Source: Vreelandella glaciei (GTDB taxonomy: Bacteria > Pseudomonadota > Gammaproteobacteria > Pseudomonadales > Halomonadaceae). Taken from it: DNA of 64,000 nucleotides. The notes under the pieces are model-generated. The model was not told the DNA's origin. It worked only from the letters and a program-made list of their open reading frames with translations, and did no database searches. Positions 27,445-35,418 of this stretch are shown one piece after another (position 1 is the first letter of the stretch; every line of letters starts with the position of its first letter). The DNA lies in the NCBI RefSeq assembly GCF_013415125.1, contig NZ_JACCDE010000006.1:1-64000 (forward strand). Direction: 5' to 3'. The position numbers and the translations under genes are program-made.

Positions 27445-28023
27445 TTACAACTCCTGGAGGGAGGCAGAGGAGCGACACATTGCGATAATTCCCTCAAGAC
27501 ACCCTAGTAAGCTGTAGACCAGAAGGAGCGCAAAGGTGACTACTGTAGAGAAAAAGATATACAGCATGGGAACATGCAGCGTTGGCGAGGTTTGCCAAGC
27601 GCCGTTTTGCGCATACTGCCAAGCGTAAGGCAGCACCAGAAAGGCAAACAGGCCAATCAGTGCGCAAATGAGCACTTGAAAAGCCGCCTGCATGCGCGCG
27701 CCCAACAGGTGATGAAAAAGCTCAACGCTGATGTTTCGGTGCTGGCGTAGAACAACACCAACAGATAGCGCCACCATATAAATAAACAGATAGCGCGAGA
27801 GCTCTTCAGTCCAGGCTATCGAAAACGGCAAAAATAACCGCGAACAAATTTGCAGCAGCACCGTGACAGCAATCGCAACCAGCGCCACGACGGCCAAGGT
27901 CAGAAAGCACGTATCTACCCAGCCAATCACGCGGCCTATCGGGCCTGCTAGCTTAGGTACCGCTGCCATTGGATCCAGACTCTCTAGCGCTTCCTGCTCG
28001 AGCGCTTTATGATCCGAGTTCAT
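27445..28023 (-). CDS. TRAP transporter small permease (DctQ family), cluster C
   Basis: The four-helix subunit that links the binding protein to the large permease. It has 192 residues with four hydrophobic segments and the DctQ signature FSIAWTEELSRYLFIYMVALS at the second helix (key part WTEELSRYLF), then HHLLGARMQAAFQ. About 30 extra hydrophilic residues precede the first helix. It is two bases upstream of the large permease gene. Comparison with this intact copy makes the frameshift in the cluster A paralogue easy to see. Confidence 0.9.
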   Translation of the reverse strand: MNSDHKALEQEALESLDPMAAVPKLAGPIGRVIGWVDTCFLTLAVVALVAIAVTVLLQICSRLFLPFSIAWTEELSRYLFIYMVALSVGVVLRQHRNISVELFHHLLGARMQAAFQVLICALIGLFAFLVLPYAWQYAQNGAWQTSPTLHVPMLYIFFSTVVTFALLLVYSLLGCLEGIIAMCRSSASLQEL

Positions 28024-28125
28024 AACCGTATCCTCATGAGCAAGCCGCTATTGCAGCTGAGATTGGGCTAGCATTTCGCCAGCCCAATCTCATCCGCCAT
28101 TCACTCAAAATTCGCTTCCAAGAAC

Positions 28126-29094
28126 TTACAAGTCTTGGATAGCATCAAAGAGCTCACGCTGCTCATCTGTTAAAGCCTCAAGCACGGCGGGGCGAGCTTT
28201 GTCTGCGAACGCATCGACATCAACTTCCACAAATTCCATGCCACGCTCCTGTAATGCCTGCTCAAGACGCTCCTGGTCATCAACGAAAAGCTCGGCCTGA
28301 TACGCTTGCATCGTTTGCGCAGCATCACGAACCACCTGCTGAAGCTCTGCAGGCATATTTTCCAGCTGGTTACGCCCAATCACGACATAGATCCAGCTGC
28401 GCACATGTCCAGTCATGTTGACGTAGTCCTGTACCTCATTAAAGCTGGCGCTTTCGATCAGACTAAGCGGGTTTTCTTGCCCTTCCAGGGTGTTTTGCTG
28501 GAGCGCAGTGAACACTTCACTAAATGCCATTGGGGTTGGACGCGCCCCCATTGCCTGCCATGTATCGACGAATAACGGCACGTTCGGGACGCGAAGTCGT
28601 AGACCATCCAGCTCATCAGGCGTACGGATGGGACGATTGGAAGTAAGTTCGCGAGGGCCGCGCTCAAACCACGCCAAGGGAACCAAGTTAGTTCGCTCGG
28701 TGATTTGCGCCTCGATCTCATCGCCAATGTCACCATTTACCGCCGCGTGGAGATGTTCGGAATCACGAAAAGCGTAAGGTACGGCCATCATCGCGGCTTT
28801 AGGCGCCCAATTCTGTAGGCTTTCACCGGTAATGGTCATATCCGCCGTGCCTAGCTGGATACTGTTGATCACATCCATCTCGTTACCCAGCTGCTCACTG
28901 GGGTAGAGGCGTACCTCAATCTGCCCGTCGGAGTTTGCTTCGACCTCTTCTTTAAATTTTTCGGCGGCCTGGTGCCAAATATTTTGCTCATTGGCTAAAT
29001 GGCCAAAACGCAGGGTAAAGTCGGCCGCCATCAGGGAGTGGCTGCCGACTAAGGCAGCGCCAAGAACAGCGCTGGTGATAAGTTGCTTAATCAT
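28126..29094 (-). CDS. TRAP transporter solute-binding protein (DctP family), cluster C
   Basis: The periplasmic substrate-binding protein of the second TRAP system, 322 residues. The signal peptide runs MIKQLITSAVLGAALVGSHSLMA (cleavage after LMA, about residue 23). DctP hallmarks are LRLRVPNVPLFVDTWQAMGA, carrying the conserved carboxylate-binding Arg, and MAFSEVFTALQQNTLEGQENP. The paralogue at 8972 is clearly different in sequence, so the two transporters probably have different ligands. First gene of a dctPQM set, followed by uxuB and uxuA. Confidence 0.93.
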   Translation of the reverse strand: MIKQLITSAVLGAALVGSHSLMAADFTLRFGHLANEQNIWHQAAEKFKEEVEANSDGQIEVRLYPSEQLGNEMDVINSIQLGTADMTITGESLQNWAPKAAMMAVPYAFRDSEHLHAAVNGDIGDEIEAQITERTNLVPLAWFERGPRELTSNRPIRTPDELDGLRLRVPNVPLFVDTWQAMGARPTPMAFSEVFTALQQNTLEGQENPLSLIESASFNEVQDYVNMTGHVRSWIYVVIGRNQLENMPAELQQVVRDAAQTMQAYQAELFVDDQERLEQALQERGMEFVEVDVDAFADKARPAVLEALTDEQRELFDAIQDL

Positions 29095-29194
29095 TGTATT
29101 TCTCCTGCATAAGAGTGTTGTTAATTGTGGACTGCAGTTGCTAATTAATAGCTGTTAATTGCGTGGGGGTTGGCGTGGGTTGGAGTAGCCTCCC

Positions 29195-30217
29195 TCAAGT
29201 ACTGATTTTAATCAGCACCTTGCGGGCCTCTTCTGGTCGGTGATCAAGCATGTCGATGGCGCTGGGCATGTCGTTTAGCGGCAACCGATGGCTGACTAAG
29301 GCCAACGGATCCAACTGCCCACTTGCCATTAGCTTTAGCACCTCCGGAAACTGACGGTTGTTAAGTCGTGAACCTACCAAGGTCAGTTCTTTCTTAATCA
29401 CCTCTAACTGCACTAGCTCGCTGGGCTGGGCGCTAAAACCCAGTAGACCAATGCGCCCTGCTGGCGACGCTAAACGCAGCATTTGCGGTAGCAGCGCGGG
29501 TACGCAGGCCGCATCGGCAATCAGTGGCACACCTTCGCCCTGGGTGAAGGTAAGCACCTCTTTTTCCACATCCTGCTCGCGACTATTCAATACCTGCGTT
29601 GCCCCAAGCTGTTTTGCAGCCGCTAATCGCTCATTAATAACGTCAGTGACGATAACCTCTTCGATACCCTTGGCCAGGGCCATCTGCAGGATCGTAAGAC
29701 CAATAACACCGGCGCCCAGAATCATTAGTCGATCACCCGGGTGAGGCTGCATGCGATCAAGTACATTGGCAGCAATGGTGTAAGGCTCAACTAAGGCAGC
29801 AGCATCTAGTCCGATATGCTCGGGAAGGTGGTGTACGTTATCCGCGGGAACGACCACAAACTCTTCAAAACCGCCATTGCGATGCACGCCGATCACTTCA
29901 AGTGAACTACACACATTGGGGCGGCCAATGCGGCAGGGATAGCAGTTGCCGCAGCTAATAACCGGATCAATACACACACGAGCTCCGACGGCTACGTCCG
30001 TCACGCCCTCTCCTACCGCTTCCACTACCCCGGCGAACTCATGGCCGGTGATGCGCGGAAAACGCACAAAGGCGTTGTCGCCATGGATAATGTGCATATC
30101 CGAGCCGCAGATACCGGCAAATGCTACGCGTACCAGCGCTTCACCTGCGGCCGCTTTGGGCGGCTCAACTTCCACGACCTGGTAGTCATGGGGCGCCTTT
30201 ACCTGAAATGCTTTCAT
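29195..30217 (-). CDS. Zinc-dependent dehydrogenase, probable L-gulonate 5-dehydrogenase (RspB-like)
   Basis: A medium-chain zinc dehydrogenase of 340 residues. It shows GHEFAGVVEAVGEGV for the catalytic zinc, the structural-zinc cysteines in CGNCYPCRIGRPNVC and the NAD motif GAGVIGLTILQMA. It sits 13 bases from manD, the pairing known as rspA-rspB. From general knowledge, in Chromohalobacter such dehydrogenases oxidise L-gulonate to D-fructuronate, which UxuB then reduces to D-mannonate. The presence of uxuA and uxuB in the same cluster fits that route. Other hexonates remain possible. Confidence 0.82.
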   Translation of the reverse strand: MKAFQVKAPHDYQVVEVEPPKAAAGEALVRVAFAGICGSDMHIIHGDNAFVRFPRITGHEFAGVVEAVGEGVTDVAVGARVCIDPVISCGNCYPCRIGRPNVCSSLEVIGVHRNGGFEEFVVVPADNVHHLPEHIGLDAAALVEPYTIAANVLDRMQPHPGDRLMILGAGVIGLTILQMALAKGIEEVIVTDVINERLAAAKQLGATQVLNSREQDVEKEVLTFTQGEGVPLIADAACVPALLPQMLRLASPAGRIGLLGFSAQPSELVQLEVIKKELTLVGSRLNNRQFPEVLKLMASGQLDPLALVSHRLPLNDMPSAIDMLDHRPEEARKVLIKIST

Positions 30218-30230
30218 TTAGATGAACTCC

Positions 30231-31442
30231 TTACCAGTGCCACAAGGTGCCGTCTTCTAACCGGTTCACCGGCAGGCTGGCGCGCTTATAGGGGTACTGC
30301 TTGGCTAACTGCTCATCGATATCCACACCATGCCCGGGCTTTTCACCAACGATGAAATGCCCATCCTCAAAGCGATAGTCGTGGGGGAAGACCTCATCAG
30401 TGGCGCTGGTATGCGGCATATACTCCTGGATACCGAAGTTGGGCACCCAGGTATCAAAGTGAATTGCCGCGCCCAGGCAAACCGGCGAAAGGTCTGTCGG
30501 ACCATGGAAGCCAGTGCGCACATGATAAAGGCCCGCTAAATCAGCAATGCGGCGCATATGGGTAATGCCGCCAGCATGCGTCAGAGTGGCGCGAATATAG
30601 TCGATCCACTGATTTTCAATCAGCGCTTTGGCGTCATACAGACTGTTAAAAACTTCACCTACGGCAAGGGGCGTTGTGGTGTGCTGGCGGATAAGACCAA
30701 ACGCTTCCTGGTTTTCTGCCGGGACGCAGTCTTCAAGCCAAAAGAGATGGTAGGGCTCCACTTCTTTACCTAAGCGAGCAGCCTCAATGGGCGTCAGGCG
30801 ATGATGCACATCGTGTAGCACGTGCAAATCATCACCAAAGCGCTCACGCACGGCAGCAAATAGTTTAGGCACATGGTTTAAGTATTTACTGGTACTCCAT
30901 ACGTGCTCGGCAGGCAAATCAGCATCGGCAGGCTCATAAGGTTCGCCATCTTTTTTGGCAACGCCATAAATAGTGGCAATGCCTGGCACACCCGCCTGAA
31001 CGCGCACCGCTTTATAGCCCTCATCTACATGTCGTGCGACCTCTTCTAAGCACGCATCAATATCACGCCCCGTTGCATGGCCATACACCATCACTCGGTC
31101 ACGGCTCTTACCACCTAACAGTTGATAAAGTGGCATGCCCGCAAGCTTCGCTTTAATGTCCCAAAGGGCCATATCGACAGCAGCAATCGCACTCATCGTA
31201 ACGGGACCGCGCCGCCAGTAGGCGCCACGGTAAAGGTAGTGCCAAATATCTTCGATGCGCTGTGGGTCACGGCCGATTAACATCGGGATAACGTGCTCCT
31301 CCAGGTAAGCCACAACGGCCATTTCTCGGCCATTGAGCGTTGCATCACCAATACCGTACTCGCCCTGATCGGTGACAATCTTTAACGTCACAAAATTTCG
31401 GCCCGGCGAGGTCACGATGGTATATGCCTGCTCGATTTTCAT
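30231..31442 (-). CDS. manD: D-mannonate dehydratase family protein of the enolase superfamily (ManD/RspA)
   Basis: A mandelate-racemase-type enolase-superfamily member, 403 residues, expected to dehydrate D-mannonate (and in some members D-gluconate) to 2-keto-3-deoxygluconate. It has the family ending [14 protein letters not shown] and the loop VYGHATGRD near 147. Metal ligands of the barrel lie in [16 protein letters not shown] and AVGEVFNS, and the His/Glu pair in GFHGPTD and FGIQEYMPH. Members of this subgroup range from efficient to almost inactive, so its real contribution beside UxuA is unclear. It overlaps the GntR stop by four bases (ATGA) and so is co-transcribed with its regulator. 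Confidence 0.88.
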   Translation of the reverse strand: MKIEQAYTIVTSPGRNFVTLKIVTDQGEYGIGDATLNGREMAVVAYLEEHVIPMLIGRDPQRIEDIWHYLYRGAYWRRGPVTMSAIAAVDMALWDIKAKLAGMPLYQLLGGKSRDRVMVYGHATGRDIDACLEEVARHVDEGYKAVRVQAGVPGIATIYGVAKKDGEPYEPADADLPAEHVWSTSKYLNHVPKLFAAVRERFGDDLHVLHDVHHRLTPIEAARLGKEVEPYHLFWLEDCVPAENQEAFGLIRQHTTTPLAVGEVFNSLYDAKALIENQWIDYIRATLTHAGGITHMRRIADLAGLYHVRTGFHGPTDLSPVCLGAAIHFDTWVPNFGIQEYMPHTSATDEVFPHDYRFEDGHFIVGEKPGHGVDIDEQLAKQYPYKRASLPVNRLEDGTLWHW

Positions 31443-32194
31443 TGAGTCGCCTCCTGCTTCAGCGCTGAATTTTCTTGTTCTTCAAATGCTAGTTGCCCTT
31501 CAAACATGGCGGGGAAACGACGAACCAGATCGGGCATTGAGACTAAAATTTCACGCAAATGCAGTGACATCGCTTCTTCAGCTTGCTGAATATCTCGTGC
31601 CTCAATGGCAGCAACGATGCTGGCATGCTGTTGCACAAGCCGTTCCAGCGGAGTGCTATGGGGCACACTGAGGTAGCGTACCCGGTCAAGCTGAGCACGG
31701 ACTTCTTCGATGACTTTCCAGGCAGCGTGCTGTTTTACCCCCAGTGAAAGCGTGCGATGGAACGCTTCATCAAGACGATAAAACCGATCGTTATCATTAG
31801 GTTCAATACAGCGATGCTGCCGCGCCAACAGATCGTGTAAATCTGTTAACACTGTAGGCTCAAGGCCTTGTTCGGCTGCCAGCCTTACAATGGCGACCTC
31901 AACCGCTTCACGTACAAAACGCGCCTCGAGCACCGCCTGTTGGGATATTTTGACCACATAAGTGCCGCGTTGAGGCTTCACTTCTACCAACCCCGCCTCG
32001 GAGAGCCTGATGAAAGCTTCTCGCACCGGCTGGCGACTAACCGAAAAAGTGTCAGCAATCTCTTTTTCTGATAACGCCTGCCCCGGCGCCAATACCATCT
32101 GGATAATTGATTGCCTCAGTACGTGAAATAGCCGTTGGCGAACCGATTCTCCCTCGTGCGTTTCCTGCCATAGCGTTTGTAGGGTCGTGTGCAT
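31439..32194 (-). CDS. GntR/FCD transcriptional regulator, cluster C
   Basis: A regulator with an N-terminal winged helix-turn-helix ([20 protein letters not shown]) and a C-terminal FCD domain containing the metal/ligand-binding Asp and His residues ([33 protein letters not shown]). This is the layout of UxuR/ExuR and LgoR-like repressors of uronate genes. The longest frame reaches 32239, but the first 15 residues look unlike the family, so I use the ATG at 32194; neither has a strong ribosome-binding site. It is the first gene of the regulator-manD-dehydrogenase transcript, so the operon is probably autoregulated. Confidence 0.85.
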   Translation of the reverse strand: MHTTLQTLWQETHEGESVRQRLFHVLRQSIIQMVLAPGQALSEKEIADTFSVSRQPVREAFIRLSEAGLVEVKPQRGTYVVKISQQAVLEARFVREAVEVAIVRLAAEQGLEPTVLTDLHDLLARQHRCIEPNDNDRFYRLDEAFHRTLSLGVKQHAAWKVIEEVRAQLDRVRYLSVPHSTPLERLVQQHASIVAAIEARDIQQAEEAMSLHLREILVSMPDLVRRFPAMFEGQLAFEEQENSALKQEATQ

Positions 32195-32292
32195 AACACC
32201 TAAATCCGAATATGAAAGCCTATGAAGCATAGCGGCCAAAGCTGATATGACTAGTATGGTAGTTAAATTAAAATAAAAAAAGACTAAAATTA

Positions 32293-32436
32293 TTAGCCTT
32301 TAGTCGCCCCCTGCTCTTCCAATTCATAAAAAATAATGATATCCCGTGGCCCCTCCCCTGCAATGCAGCAGACACGCGGCGGTTGGCGCCATTTATCAAA
32401 GGTCAAACATGGAACACTAAATTGAAAACCACCGAT
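32293..32436 (-). pseudogene. C-terminal remnant of a D-threonine aldolase/D-serine deaminase-like gene
   Basis: About 47 codons read through on the minus strand, containing VPCLTFDKWRQPPRV, the zinc-ligand motif of the DSD1 family, and ending at a stop at 32293. Upstream the frame is closed at once by a TAG, so nothing of the catalytic domain remains. An 18-base stretch encoding FDKWRQ is identical to the pseudogene near 22722. This shows a second, more eroded copy on the far side of cluster C. Confidence 0.65.
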
Positions 32437-32489
32437 AACGGGCTAACATAAAAAAGAAATATGCTTATAGCCAAATAGTAGGTATTTTT

Positions 32490-32942
32490 ATGCTCAACAT
32501 TAATGGTTTTCATTACGGTACGTTTGTCGCATCGATCTTTACTCTGGCTGGTTGCACCGGCATGGGTGAAACGCACTCGACCACCGAGGTTTCTGGTAGA
32601 GCGGAGAGTGCAAAATCTCAGCTATTAGAAGCAGGAGCAAGCATGATGCAAACAGACGCTCCCCCATCGCGTCTTAATGTTTACCTCGTCGGTTTTCATC
32701 CGCTCAAAAAAGAGCCACTGCATCAGTTTGAGGCCCATCACTTCTGTGATCAGGTCAACGAAGACTTCTTGCAGTGCGCTCTTTACGACGGCAATACTGA
32801 TGATGCGAAGCTAAACGGTATTGAATACATCATCTCTGAAAAACTCTTTGAGCAACTCCCCGAAGAAGAGAAACAATACTGGCATCCGCATAACGGTGAA
32901 ATTCTTTCCGTCCAGCTGGTTGCCCCTAATTTACCAGTATGA
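32490..32942 (+). CDS. DUF1264 (oil-body-associated-protein-like) lipoprotein, C-terminally truncated
   Basis: A 150-residue predicted lipoprotein: a short hydrophobic leader ends in the lipobox LAGC with Cys22. The mature part resembles the DUF1264 family, with FEAHHFCDQVNEDFLQCALYD, GIEYIISEKLFEQLP and EEEKQYWHPHNGEILSVQLV (each shown as separate blocks). Full-length family members run some 60 or more residues beyond this point; here a stop follows QLVAPNLPV. No continuation is evident in the other frames, so the end has probably been lost. An IS66 remnant begins about 160 bases downstream, which may be the cause. The function of the family is unknown. Confidence 0.7.
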   Translation: MLNINGFHYGTFVASIFTLAGCTGMGETHSTTEVSGRAESAKSQLLEAGASMMQTDAPPSRLNVYLVGFHPLKKEPLHQFEAHHFCDQVNEDFLQCALYDGNTDDAKLNGIEYIISEKLFEQLPEEEKQYWHPHNGEILSVQLVAPNLPV

Positions 32943-33104
32943 GTATCTCTCGGGGCATTACAGACTAGCAGGATGATGGCTTCGGAACTTCTACTCTGTG
33001 GGCTTGCTCTTTTATCATACCAATATCCCTGCTATAAAATGTCAACAGCCCTTAGCCCCTTCAGTCGACTCCCAGGTTTCCAAAATTATAAAAAACAATA
33101 GTTT

Positions 33105-33460
33105 CTAAAACCTAATGAGACGACGATCCAAGTCAACCAAGAAGCCGACCACTATGCCAGTGCGACCTCGTACACGTAGTTACAGCAGCGCCGGTTAACA
33201 AGTCATATTTGTTCGGCTATGCAGCCAGCCGCGCCGGACGGGGCCCGTTGATCTGCGGGGTCCATACCTAGCGGTAAGTGCGTCGAGGCCCAGAAAGTGC
33301 AGTCCACAGGCGCGCTAGGTAAAACCTTACACTTTCTGGACAACCAGAGGTTACGCCTGACCCGGCTCCTGGACGATGAGCTGCCCCACTGGAGCAGAGT
33401 ACGCTATCCGGCCATTCGTGGTGGGCGTAAACGTTGGCTGTTTTTTGGTTGCTGATCTTC
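33105..33460 (+). mobile_element. Degenerate remnant of an IS66-type transposase
   Basis: Pieces of an IS66 TnpC can be read in shifting frames on the plus strand. They are ETTIQVNQEADHYASATSY (33117 on; family DETTVQV...SYLW), KSYLFGYAASRAG (33200 on), ALGKTLHFLDNQ and RLTRLLDDE (33312 on). Next comes AEYAIRPFVVG in the next frame (about 33394) and GRKRWLFFG (about 33423-33449) back in the first. These match the order of the IS66 catalytic core and its AERAIRPFVVGRKNWLF signature. Stops and at least two frameshifts interrupt it, and no terminal inverted repeats were found. Clearly inactive. Confidence 0.65.
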
Positions 33461-33858
33461 TCAAGTGTCCTAACCTTCCCACTCTGCCTTCTGTCGTTAT
33501 TAATAACTTGAATATAGTACGCACAGAGAGCCATTCGGTTAAAAATCATGCACAGGCCGTTGAGCATGATTCTGCTTTGAACGCCACCAGCCTTAGTGCA
33601 ACCTCGCCTGAGCTAAAATTGACTGAAGGTATATGAATCAATAATACCGGCGCAGCGATTGATACACCTCAATGCGGTACCCAAGCGTATCGAACGTAGG
33701 TCGACTATTTATGAAAATATTTTCCACAAACTATTCACTCGTCCACGCTTCTGCGTCATACTACACCTTAGTCGCATACACTAACGTCTAATCTCGATCT
33801 ATAAGCTCGTTTTATAAGCCCAATGCTTATGACAGCTCTTTAAGAGGCAATAGAAGCC
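33461..33858. other. Intergenic stretch with no recognised gene
   Basis: About 400 AT-richer bases between the IS66 remnant and the small gene at 33859. Open frames here are short and do not resemble known families. The last 80 bases probably hold the promoter of the small gene. I see no RNA gene or repeat array. Confidence 0.5.
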
Positions 33859-34014
33859 ATGAAATACCAAGATCACTTCCCGACAATTTGGGACGCTCCT
33901 CATAAAACTAGCGTTAAACCCGCTAACCAAGCACCAGCTAAAAAAGTACTTTCACCGGTTAAAGAAGCGTTTTTATCTATTTGGGATACTCCAAAACGCC
34001 AGCCCAGCGCTTAA
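33859..34014 (+). CDS. Small hypothetical protein (51 aa) with a repeated IWD[AT]P motif
   Basis: A 51-residue open frame starting MKYQDHFPTIWDAPHK and ending IWDTPKRQPSA. The motif IWD[AT]P occurs at residues 10-14 and 41-45, separated by a lysine/alanine/proline-rich linker; the predicted charge is basic. GAGG lies about ten bases ahead of the ATG, and codon use looks like a real gene. The repeated Trp motif makes chance unlikely. No family is recognised and no function is proposed. It is convergent with the ycgN-like gene, whose stop is 12 bases away. Confidence 0.55.
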   Translation: MKYQDHFPTIWDAPHKTSVKPANQAPAKKVLSPVKEAFLSIWDTPKRQPSA

Positions 34015-34025
34015 AGCGTCAGGAA

Positions 34026-34481
34026 TTACATCGGTAACACGGCAATGATGTGTGACTCCAGCTGCTGCTCAGGTACCTCATCTTGAGAAACAGCAAAACT
34101 ACGCACACTGATCCCTTTACGGTGTACCCGTTCGGCGTCATTGCTTAACAGCGGATGCCAGCCCGCCAGCTTACGCCCCTCTGCCACTCGCCGGTAACCA
34201 CAGCTTTGTGGTAACCAGGTGAATTCTTTTACTAAGGCAGGAGTAAGCTGGGTGCAGTCGGGAACCGTTTTAAAACGGTTCGCATAATCGCTGCACTGGC
34301 AGCTATGGATATCCAGCAGGCGGCAAGCCACGTTCAGCACTGCGAGTTCCTGGGTATCCTCGTCGTGCAACTTTAGCAGGCAGCACTGCCCACAGCCGTC
34401 GCATAGCGCTTCCCACTCCTGGGGCGTCAACTCTTCTAGGGTGTAGCGCTCCCAAAAACGCTCGCGCATCGCGGTTTCCAT
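34026..34481 (-). CDS. ycgN: YcgN family protein (UPF0260, cysteine-cluster)
   Basis: A 151-residue protein with the family pattern WEALCDGCGQCCLLKLHDEDT near residue 25 (key cysteines CxxCxxCC), NVACRLLDIHSCQCSDYANR and CGYRRVAEG-KLAGWHPLL. The clustered cysteines suggest a metal or iron-sulfur site; the biochemical role is unknown. The start at 34481 has AAGGAGG six bases upstream, better than the ATG-like start at 34502. It is followed on the same strand, upstream, by acpH, ycgL and rnd, an arrangement often seen as ycgN-ycgL-rnd in gammaproteobacteria. Confidence 0.88.
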   Translation of the reverse strand: METAMRERFWERYTLEELTPQEWEALCDGCGQCCLLKLHDEDTQELAVLNVACRLLDIHSCQCSDYANRFKTVPDCTQLTPALVKEFTWLPQSCGYRRVAEGRKLAGWHPLLSNDAERVHRKGISVRSFAVSQDEVPEQQLESHIIAVLPM

Positions 34482-34515
34482 CGTTTCCTCCTTCACTACC
34501 ACACAGAAACACGTC

Positions 34516-35091
34516 CTATGGTGGTGTATCAGTGTGGCTTAATTCTGCCAACAGCGCTGGCCATAAAGCTTGAAAGTCGTCCTCTAGCGCTTGGTAATCG
34601 TCGTGCAGCCAGGGCACCAGAGCGGCAAGCTGATTCGGGCCAGACAATCGCTGGCCGATTCCCGCAACAGCGCGGCAGGTAAACGCGAAATCAGCGTAGC
34701 CTCTTAACCAGTCGTGCGCGACAAGTGATGGCACCATATCCGCCAGCCGGTTCGGCGCAGAGCGCGCTAAGAGCAGTCGATAGCAGCGTTTTACAATTAT
34801 TTCCTGGTCAGCCTGTCCCGCCGTATCCCGGGCTAGAAAATGGTCCCATACCATGTCGAGTGCAATGCCCGCATAGCGGCGGTGAGCAGGCGGGGCGCGT
34901 CGCCGCGCATTCACCACGTTCGGATGACTATCCACCCAGGCATCCACACGGCGGTGATGACGAATGCCTAGCGCCGTGGCCGCGGGCCAATCACTTAAGT
35001 TGCGCCCCTTAACCCCATCGGCAATTAAATTGCCGTAGAGAAAATCATCGCTACCCGCCCTGACGAGCCAAGCATGGGCAAGAAAGTTCAT
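34516..35091 (-). CDS. acpH: Acyl carrier protein phosphodiesterase (AcpH)
   Basis: Predicted to remove the 4'-phosphopantetheine arm from holo-ACP. A 191-residue HD-like protein with the family start MNFLAHAWLV, then GNLIADGVKG, GIRHHRRVDAWVDSHP (metal-binding His and Asp) and GIALDMVWDHFLARD. The length matches E. coli AcpH (about 193). It lies in the ycgN/ycgL/rnd string. The activity is by family; the physiological need for it is not well understood. Confidence 0.87.
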   Translation of the reverse strand: MNFLAHAWLVRAGSDDFLYGNLIADGVKGRNLSDWPAATALGIRHHRRVDAWVDSHPNVVNARRRAPPAHRRYAGIALDMVWDHFLARDTAGQADQEIIVKRCYRLLLARSAPNRLADMVPSLVAHDWLRGYADFAFTCRAVAGIGQRLSGPNQLAALVPWLHDDYQALEDDFQALWPALLAELSHTDTPP

Positions 35092-35103
35092 GTAAAACTG
35101 ACG

Positions 35104-35418
35104 CTACTCATCTTCAGAACGCGCATTAGAATGCGAGGCCACATGGGCACGATGCACGTCGAGCAAATAGGCCTCTTTCGGCGGCGGCATTTGCAGGTAG
35201 AACCCTTTGTCTTTAATCCCTTCCACCACGTCTGCCGCATTAACCCGTGACAATTTTTTATCAGCGGTCAACAGCATGGTAAATACCGGTACAGGCTTGC
35301 CGAAGGTTTCAAGTAATTGCGTAGGGATGTCTGCAAACCCTTGACGTTTATCAACATACAAATACATTTCATCTTTACGCGAGCTTTTAAAAACCTCGCA
35401 AATCAGCTTGTCGCTCAT
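35104..35418 (-). CDS. ycgL: YcgL domain protein
   Basis: A small conserved protein (104 residues) of the YcgL family: ICEVFKSSRKDEMYLYVDKRQGF at the N terminus (family core KSSRKDEMYLYV) and GFYLQMPPPKEAYL in the middle. Biochemical role unknown. Its start overlaps the rnd stop (TAATG), which links its expression to RNase D, a conserved association in gammaproteobacteria. Confidence 0.9.
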   Translation of the reverse strand: MSDKLICEVFKSSRKDEMYLYVDKRQGFADIPTQLLETFGKPVPVFTMLLTADKKLSRVNAADVVEGIKDKGFYLQMPPPKEAYLLDVHRAHVASHSNARSEDE

